Shown here: one piece after another, positions 6,350 through 11,125 of the stretch
Position numbering within the stretch: position 1 is the first letter of the stretch
Layout: every line of letters starts with the position of its first letter
Assembly: GCA_018695085.1 (NCBI GenBank)
Contig: JABHOU010000232.1
Coordinates: forward strand, 1 to 11,125
DNA length: 11,125 nucleotides
Reading direction: 5' to 3'
Source: Opitutia bacterium
GTDB lineage: Bacteria; Verrucomicrobiota; Verrucomicrobiia; Opitutales; Seribacteraceae
Position numbers and translations under genes: made by a program
The notes under the pieces: generated by a model
The model's database searches: none
What the model was told of the DNA's origin: nothing
The model's input: only the letters and a program-made list of their open reading frames with translations

Positions 6350-7468
6350 GTGAGTGAAATAGAGGAAAGGCACCTCAAGCGTGCTCTTGAGCTAGCCAAG
6401 AAGGCTTGGGGCGAAACCCATCCCAATCCGATGGTCGGGGCAGTAATCGTTGAGAATGATGAACTCGTGGCCGAAGGCTACCATGCTCGAGCGGGCGAAG
6501 CCCACGCTGAAATCGTAGCCCTCGACAACCTTGGTCGATTACCGTCCCCAAATGCCGAGCTCTATGTTACCTTGGAACCCTGTTCAACAAGGGGTCAAAC
6601 AGGTTCCTGCGTGGAAGCTATTAGTAAAGCTGGTTTCAGCCGAGTCGTGGTTGGGGCACTTGATCCTAATCCCGTTCATGCCGGACGCGGTTTGGACAAA
6701 CTCCGTGAAGCAGGTATCGAAGTATGCAAGGTCGAAGGTCAGCTCGCCGAAGCCTGTTTGAATCTCAATCTTATTTTCAATTATCAAATCGTTCGCAAAC
6801 GGCCCTTTTTTGCCCTGAAACTGGCTGTGACCAAAGATAATAAGATCGCGGAAAGCCATGGCCGACCCAGCGTAATAACAGGGGAAGAAGCCCGTGCCGA
6901 CGTCATGCATTGGCGAAGGCTTTTTCCTGCCATTGCCATAGGTGCCGGAACCGTGATTGCAGATGACCCCTGCCTTACCTCACGCTTGCCCAGTGGAGAG
7001 TGGTGTCCTCGCCGAATAATTCTAGACGGGAAACTCTCTTCCGTTCCCAAGACAGGACGCTTGCCAAAAGTGTATTCAGATAGCTTTTCTAAAAACACCC
7101 TTGTGGTTACCGATAAAGCCAGCTCGGTTGACCACATTCGTCGTACTAGGCTAATCGAAGCAGGTGTTACGATTCGCGAACTACCCTTGGATTCCGGGGA
7201 CGGCTTTTCTTACCAAAAGCTTCGCGAGATACTAGAAGACGAGGGTCTCACGGGCGTCTATTTCGAGGGTGGAGCCAAAGTTGCTCACCAAATGCTAAGG
7301 GAAAAAGCCCTCGACTATTTGTTTTGGTATCAATCATCAAAAACATTTCCCAATGCCGATGCAGTTAAGGTTCCACCGCTCGCGGACTTTCCACTTCCTG
7401 ACAAACTTCAATCCACGAGATTTGGAGAAGACTCCTTAATTTGCGGACCATTAAACTTCTCACATTGA
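6350..7468 (+). CDS. ribD: Bifunctional riboflavin biosynthesis deaminase/reductase RibD
   Basis: RibD carries out two consecutive cytoplasmic steps of riboflavin synthesis: deamination of the pyrimidine intermediate, then NADPH reduction of its ribose chain. The 372-residue protein has both domains. The deaminase (about 1-145) has the zinc site HAE (52-54), with catalytic Glu54, and Cys78 and Cys87 in the EPCSTRGQTGSC block. The cysteines are spaced as in E. coli, although the usual EPCSHxGRTPPC wording is altered. The DHFR-like reductase (about 150-370) shows ITGEEAR (176-182), GAGTVIADDP (198-207) and FEGG. Its entry motif reads TKDNKIA where SLDGKIA is usual, and the common Trp before Ile-Thr is Val175. 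The start is a GTG; no in-frame ATG fits. No other rib gene is adjacent. It is followed after 16 bp by rdgB, so the two are probably co-transcribed. Confidence 0.93.
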   Translation: MSEIEERHLKRALELAKKAWGETHPNPMVGAVIVENDELVAEGYHARAGEAHAEIVALDNLGRLPSPNAELYVTLEPCSTRGQTGSCVEAISKAGFSRVVVGALDPNPVHAGRGLDKLREAGIEVCKVEGQLAEACLNLNLIFNYQIVRKRPFFALKLAVTKDNKIAESHGRPSVITGEEARADVMHWRRLFPAIAIGAGTVIADDPCLTSRLPSGEWCPRRIILDGKLSSVPKTGRLPKVYSDSFSKNTLVVTDKASSVDHIRRTRLIEAGVTIRELPLDSGDGFSYQKLREILEDEGLTGVYFEGGAKVAHQMLREKALDYLFWYQSSKTFPNADAVKVPPLADFPLPDKLQSTRFGEDSLICGPLNFSH

Positions 7469-7484
7469 GAAATATCTATCTTAT

Positions 7485-8096
7485 ATGAAAATCTATCTCG
7501 CTTCCGGGAATCAACACAAACTCAGTGAATTGACAATCGCTCTTCAGCAAGCAGAACTTGATGGTTGCGAGGTCTTTTCCGCGAATCTTATTGGTGGAAT
7601 GCCCGAAGTTGATGAAACGGGCGATACCTTTGAAGCGAATGCGATTATCAAGGCAGAGGCACTTCGCCTACAGGGACCCAAGGATGCCTTCTACCTAGCA
7701 GATGACAGCGGCATTGAGATAGATCAACTTAACGGACAACCGGGTATTCGTTCAGCCCGTTACGCCGGCAATAACTGCAGCGACCAGGCGAACAATGAAA
7801 AAGTCCTTAGCGAGTTAAAAGAAGTCCCTGAGGAGGATCGAGGTTGTCGATTCCGTTGCGTCCTAGCTCTTATGGGAGAAGGTCTAACCAAAACCTTTTC
7901 AGGAACATGCGAAGGGACTCTTCTTCGTGAATACCGAGGTTCAGGCGGTTTTGGCTATGATCCTCTTTTTCTTCCAAAAGAAAGCGAAAGTACTTTTGCT
8001 GAAATATCTTCCGAGGAGAAAGCTAAAATCAGCCATCGAGCACGAGCCTTGCGCTACCTGATGGAATACTTAAGAGAGCGACTTTCCTTGAACTAG
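7485..8096 (+). CDS. rdgB: XTP/dITP diphosphatase (Ham1/RdgB family)
   Basis: This 203-residue enzyme hydrolyses non-canonical purine nucleoside triphosphates (dITP, XTP, ITP) to monophosphates, keeping deaminated bases out of DNA and RNA. Family hallmarks are all present: ASGNQHKLSEL at the N-terminus with the SGN..K triphosphate-binding residues (7-12), GDTFEANA (46-53), LADDSGIEID (71-80) with the catalytic acidic pair Asp73-Asp74, PGIRSARYAG (86-95), GFGYDPLF (155-162), and the C-terminal KISHRARAL (181-189) for base recognition. Length is typical (about 200). It lies 16 bp after ribD and likely depends on that transcript. There is no strong Shine-Dalgarno before the ATG. With ExoIII it gives this strand a nucleotide and DNA quality-control theme, though that grouping is my inference. 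Confidence 0.95.
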   Translation: MKIYLASGNQHKLSELTIALQQAELDGCEVFSANLIGGMPEVDETGDTFEANAIIKAEALRLQGPKDAFYLADDSGIEIDQLNGQPGIRSARYAGNNCSDQANNEKVLSELKEVPEEDRGCRFRCVLALMGEGLTKTFSGTCEGTLLREYRGSGGFGYDPLFLPKESESTFAEISSEEKAKISHRARALRYLMEYLRERLSLN

Positions 8097-8127
8097 GAAA
8101 ACCGCTTTAGACCAAATCGTGGCGTAT

Positions 8128-9294
8128 TTACTTAGCCTTGATTTTTCCGACCTTCTTCCAACGACCGGTTTTTCCAGAATCCAGTACTGCTTCGCAAATA
8201 TATTGAGTTTCTAGAGCATCACGAAAATCGGGTCGAAGTGGGCGCTTCTTGCGGGAACTGAGGCCTTCCACGAAGTCTGCGAACTGATTGATGAAGGTGT
8301 GTTCATAACCGATGTTTAGACCGGGCACCCACCATTTGTCCATGTAGGGGTGGTCTCCGTCGGTGACGTGAATGGAACGCCAACCACGGGTCTGCTTGTC
8401 CTCCTTGTCGTACTCGTAGTAGTCAAGTCGGTGCAGGTCGTGAAGGTCCCAGGCTAGGGACCCGTCGGCTCCATTGATTTCGAATGTATAAAGAGCCTTG
8501 TGGCCACGAGCATAACGGGTGGACTCGAAGATGGCCAGTGAACCATTGGCAAACTTGGCGAGGAATGCACATGCGTCATCAATCGTAACCTTTTGCTTTT
8601 TGCCCGTGCCGGTGTGCGTACGTTCTTTGATGAAGGTTTCCGTCATGGCGGAGACTTCTACGATTGGCCCGTTAAGCCAAATGGCGGTGTCGATGCAGTG
8701 GGCGAGAAGATCGCCGGTGACTCCGGAACCTGCCACCTTCGCATCAAGGCGCCAAAGACCTTCGCCACCTTGTGGAAGATCAGCGTCGATGGTCCAGTCT
8801 TGAAGGAAGTTGGCTCGGTAGTGGTAAACTTTACCGAGGCGCCCCTCATCTATAAGGTTTTTTGCCAAGGTAACAGCGGGCACTCGACGATAATTATACC
8901 AAACCATATTCGGCACTCCGGCTTTTTCGACCGATCTCACCATGGCCTCGCCCTCCTTGCAATCCAGAGCCAAAGGTTTTTCGCAAAGAATAGCCTTGCC
9001 CGCTTCCGCTGCGGCGATGGCGATGTCGTGATGGACGTTATTGGGGGCAGCAATGTCAATTACGTCAATGTCGTCTCTGTCTATTAGTTTACGCCAATCT
9101 GTTTCTACGGACTCATATCCCCACTGATCAGCAAAATGTTGGGCTCGATCCTTGTTTCTTGCGCAAACTGCCGCAAGCTGAGGTTCATGCTTTAAATCGA
9201 AGAAGTTGGAAACCTTTCGGAAGGCATTGGAGTGAGTGCGGCCCATGAAGCCATACCCAATCAATCCGATTCTCAGCGGTTTTTTCTTAGCCAT
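8128..9294 (-). CDS. Gfo/Idh/MocA family NAD(P)-dependent oxidoreductase
   Basis: The 388-residue protein is a sugar-type dehydrogenase. The N-terminal Rossmann domain (about 6-130) has the dinucleotide motif GLIGYGFMGRTHS (10-22), PNNVHHDIA (84-92) and the hallmark CEKPLAL with Lys106. The C-terminal domain (about 132-388) carries GDLLAHCID (194-202), where Asp195, His199 and Asp202 fit the family's catalytic and substrate-binding positions. Members oxidise sugars, inositols or amino-sugar derivatives; the substrate cannot be told from sequence alone. The frame stays open to an ATG at 9337-9339, but the extra 15 residues are not family-like and that ATG sits beside the 9343-9380 hairpin, so the start at 9294 is preferred. 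It has no signal peptide and is therefore cytoplasmic. It lies just after an MFS transporter on the same strand, suggesting the two handle one compound. Confidence 0.93.
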   Translation of the reverse strand: MAKKKPLRIGLIGYGFMGRTHSNAFRKVSNFFDLKHEPQLAAVCARNKDRAQHFADQWGYESVETDWRKLIDRDDIDVIDIAAPNNVHHDIAIAAAEAGKAILCEKPLALDCKEGEAMVRSVEKAGVPNMVWYNYRRVPAVTLAKNLIDEGRLGKVYHYRANFLQDWTIDADLPQGGEGLWRLDAKVAGSGVTGDLLAHCIDTAIWLNGPIVEVSAMTETFIKERTHTGTGKKQKVTIDDACAFLAKFANGSLAIFESTRYARGHKALYTFEINGADGSLAWDLHDLHRLDYYEYDKEDKQTRGWRSIHVTDGDHPYMDKWWVPGLNIGYEHTFINQFADFVEGLSSRKKRPLRPDFRDALETQYICEAVLDSGKTGRWKKVGKIKAK

Positions 9295-9342
9295 GATAGA
9301 TAATTTAGGAGTTTTAGTTGTTTGTTTTGGTGGACCCATTCA

Positions 9343-9380
9343 ACAAAAGATCCATACCCCTTGGGATATGGATCTTTTGT
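9343..9380 (-). terminator. Long perfect hairpin between transporter and oxidoreductase genes
   Basis: Two 14-bp arms, ACAAAAGATCCATA (9343-9356) and TATGGATCTTTTGT (9367-9380), are exact reverse complements around a 10-bp centre, where CC/GG could extend the stem. It starts 34 bp after the transporter stop. Each arm ends in a TTTTGT tract when read outward, so it could act as an intrinsic terminator in either direction. It lies 49 bp before the preferred oxidoreductase start and may attenuate read-through into that gene. An operator role is not excluded. Confidence 0.65.
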
Positions 9381-9413
9381 ATTTGGGTATATTTCTAAGA
9401 TCGGTTATACTAA

Positions 9414-11000
9414 TCAAAGCTCAATGGGCTTGTATCCACCCTTATTCTTGAAGTGGAATAGCAAAATCAAATAGGCGACAAGCATTATGACGGGAAATAT
9501 GGCCATATCGGCCAAAGCTCCTTGAGCACTGCCTCCGCGGGCCTTTGAAATTTCTTCGTTTATGGATTTCAACTTTTCTGGATCTTGAATATCTTGGCTC
9601 AAGCGAGCGGTTAGGGCCACGTCGTCCACAGCATCATACTTGATGACTTCATAGATGCTTTTGGAAGTCGTGAAATTTCCGTCCTTCAAACTGGGCGCTT
9701 GCGCGACAATAGCCTCGTTTCCGGTGATCGACTCAATCTGCTTTCCGTCTTGGAGAGCTCCGATGTATGGGAAACCGAGAGTTCCGACAGCAAGCATTCC
9801 AATACCGCTGATTGCATTCAAGGTGAGGGCACCACCTTTGGGCGTTTGCTCCGACACAACTCCCAGCATAGTCGGCCAAAAGAAAGTCTTGCCTACACCG
9901 TAAAGGGTTGCGGCAACGAAGATTACCATACCCTCGGTAAAAGATAATGTGTAGAGGCCCGCGATCGCTAATAATGCACTGATCGCTAGCAAAGGGAGAG
10001 GCTGAAGCTTGTGAACAATCGGGCCTGCATAAAAACGAAGCACCATCATGATGGCAGAGGTGTAGACCAAGACCCAGCCTGGGTGGAACCTTCCTTCCGC
10101 AACACTTTCCATGATCCCGCCGATCCATCCATCCGTGCCGATTTCAGTCGTTGCAAGAGGCATCATGATCAAAACTAAGAAGAAGAGCAGCTTGTTTCCG
10201 AGAGCTTTTGTATACATGCCGAAACCGACTACGATAGCTATTCCGATGGCAATGAAGAGGTATTTCTGGTTAGCTGTGACTTCAGCACCTCCTTGACCAG
10301 CAAAGTCCATGAGTTGCAAGGTGACGAGAATACCAACTATGATGGCTCCCAAAACGCCGAATTCTCCCAGCATTTCCTTGTAGGATACACCAGCTGCTTC
10401 CCGTTCTTGTATAGGAAACTTGCAAGGGAGAAGCATGAGGAGATAAATGACGGCGGGAATTGCAATCAGTCCTACTTTTATGTACCAGTCGACATCCCCC
10501 ATGAAGATAACGATCATCCCGCAAATTACGAGTCCGCCCGGCCAACCAGCGTGTAGTATGTTCAACCACTTGGTCTTGTCCTTTTTGAACATGGTCGCCA
10601 CCACCGGGTTGATGAACGCTTCCACGGTACCATTGCCCAAGGCGAGGATCAGACTGCCCCAATAAATCATCTGATACGCTTGTTCTTTGTCTCCGCCTTG
10701 GGAAACAAAATAAGCCGATACACCAAGTACAGCCCAAATCGCATGACCGGCGAAAGCAAAGATCATTGCGGTACGGTAGCCAATCTTGTCAATGAAGAGG
10801 CTGAATCCTATGATGCTTACGGCAAAGGGCCATATGCCAATCCCGAGAAGTCGTCCACTCTCAGCACCGTCAAGATCGAACTCCGTTGACCATTCACCAA
10901 CAAGGAACATTCTTCCTACGAATCCGAAGGCTGTTGTGATGAGGGCGATGAAGCACCCCCAGAATAATTTCATGTCAGGTTCGGAATCTTGATTACTCAT
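9414..11000 (-). CDS. MFS transporter with large extracytoplasmic insert, probable sugar-type carrier
   Basis: This 528-residue integral membrane protein belongs to the major facilitator superfamily by its pattern of hydrophobic helices. About six helices lie in the first half (from 13 to 191), then a cytoplasmic loop. About eight lie after residue 215, near 215-233, 246-264, 269-287, 307-322, 334-352, 356-377, 395-414 and 498-516. Fourteen helices suggest two extra ones between the canonical halves. Charged motifs such as DKIGYRT (71-77) resemble the MFS loop 2-3 motif. A soluble stretch of about 80 residues (415-497) separates the last two helices and should face the periplasm. The frame extends to a TTG at 11108, but that 36-residue basic extension is unlike a carrier N-terminus, so the ATG at 10998-11000 is preferred. 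Substrate unknown; the adjoining Gfo/Idh/MocA enzyme suggests a sugar or polyol. Confidence 0.85.
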   Translation of the reverse strand: MSNQDSEPDMKLFWGCFIALITTAFGFVGRMFLVGEWSTEFDLDGAESGRLLGIGIWPFAVSIIGFSLFIDKIGYRTAMIFAFAGHAIWAVLGVSAYFVSQGGDKEQAYQMIYWGSLILALGNGTVEAFINPVVATMFKKDKTKWLNILHAGWPGGLVICGMIVIFMGDVDWYIKVGLIAIPAVIYLLMLLPCKFPIQEREAAGVSYKEMLGEFGVLGAIIVGILVTLQLMDFAGQGGAEVTANQKYLFIAIGIAIVVGFGMYTKALGNKLLFFLVLIMMPLATTEIGTDGWIGGIMESVAEGRFHPGWVLVYTSAIMMVLRFYAGPIVHKLQPLPLLAISALLAIAGLYTLSFTEGMVIFVAATLYGVGKTFFWPTMLGVVSEQTPKGGALTLNAISGIGMLAVGTLGFPYIGALQDGKQIESITGNEAIVAQAPSLKDGNFTTSKSIYEVIKYDAVDDVALTARLSQDIQDPEKLKSINEEISKARGGSAQGALADMAIFPVIMLVAYLILLFHFKNKGGYKPIEL

Positions 11001-11125
11001 GACTAGTTGTTTCGCTGGTTTACGACGGTATGGAGTCGTTTGTATAGTTGAATGAAACGATTGTTGTTTAAGAATTTTTTGCAAGCTTGAAAAAGAGCGT
11101 GGAATCAAGTCCTAGCGAAAGGACA

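Noticed and set aside
8593..9087. 164-codon open frame antisense to the oxidoreductase
   Set aside because: No family features or start signal; explained by the coding bias of the opposite strand.
10282..10737. 151-codon open frame inside the transporter gene in another frame of the same strand
   Set aside because: Cys/Arg/His-rich nonsense composition; the transporter frame is clearly coding.
11001..11108. N-terminal extension of the transporter starting at TTG 11108
   Set aside because: The extra 36 residues are basic and polar with no family match, and the GGA before the TTG is too close to act as a Shine-Dalgarno. The ATG at 11000 gives a normal carrier start.

Overview
The window is a stretch of bacterial chromosome with 10 complete genes and the start of an eleventh at the left edge. 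Coding density is high, GC content is moderate by eye, and no insertion sequence, phage gene, CRISPR array, tRNA or rRNA is visible. The protein styles suggest the Verrucomicrobiota/PVC group, perhaps Opitutae-like: a Pkn-type Ser/Thr kinase, an EF-P with Arg at its tip, a large MFS carrier next to a Gfo/Idh/MocA oxidoreductase, and mostly Shine-Dalgarno-less starts. This placement is an inference without any database search.

Left part (1-3267): the N-terminus of a Ser/Thr kinase (-) diverges from an A-type iron-sulfur carrier (+). Next comes a secreted protein with a proline-rich linker and a possible NTF2-like domain (+). It converges on argS (-) over a hairpin. Middle part (3268-5387): argS diverges from a thymidine-phosphorylase-family gene (+), which converges on efp (-). 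Centre-right (5485-8096): exodeoxyribonuclease III (+), then ribD and rdgB (+) only 16 bp apart and probably one transcript. Right part (8128-11000): an MFS transporter (-) followed by a Gfo/Idh/MocA oxidoreductase (-), separated by a strong 14-bp-arm hairpin. This pair looks like uptake and oxidation of a sugar-like compound.

Most genes are housekeeping: translation (ArgS, EF-P), DNA and nucleotide quality control (ExoIII, RdgB), riboflavin synthesis (RibD) and Fe-S assembly.

The most unusual object is the thymidine phosphorylase homologue. The reading frame is intact, has the only strong ribosome-binding site in the window, and aligns without gaps to the E. coli enzyme through the catalytic core. 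Yet the glycine-rich phosphate-loop signature is erased and five of nine known ligand residues are changed. It looks like a pseudoenzyme or a re-purposed enzyme. Second is a near-consensus promoter whose predicted transcription start falls on the ATG of the ExoIII gene, suggesting a leaderless mRNA.
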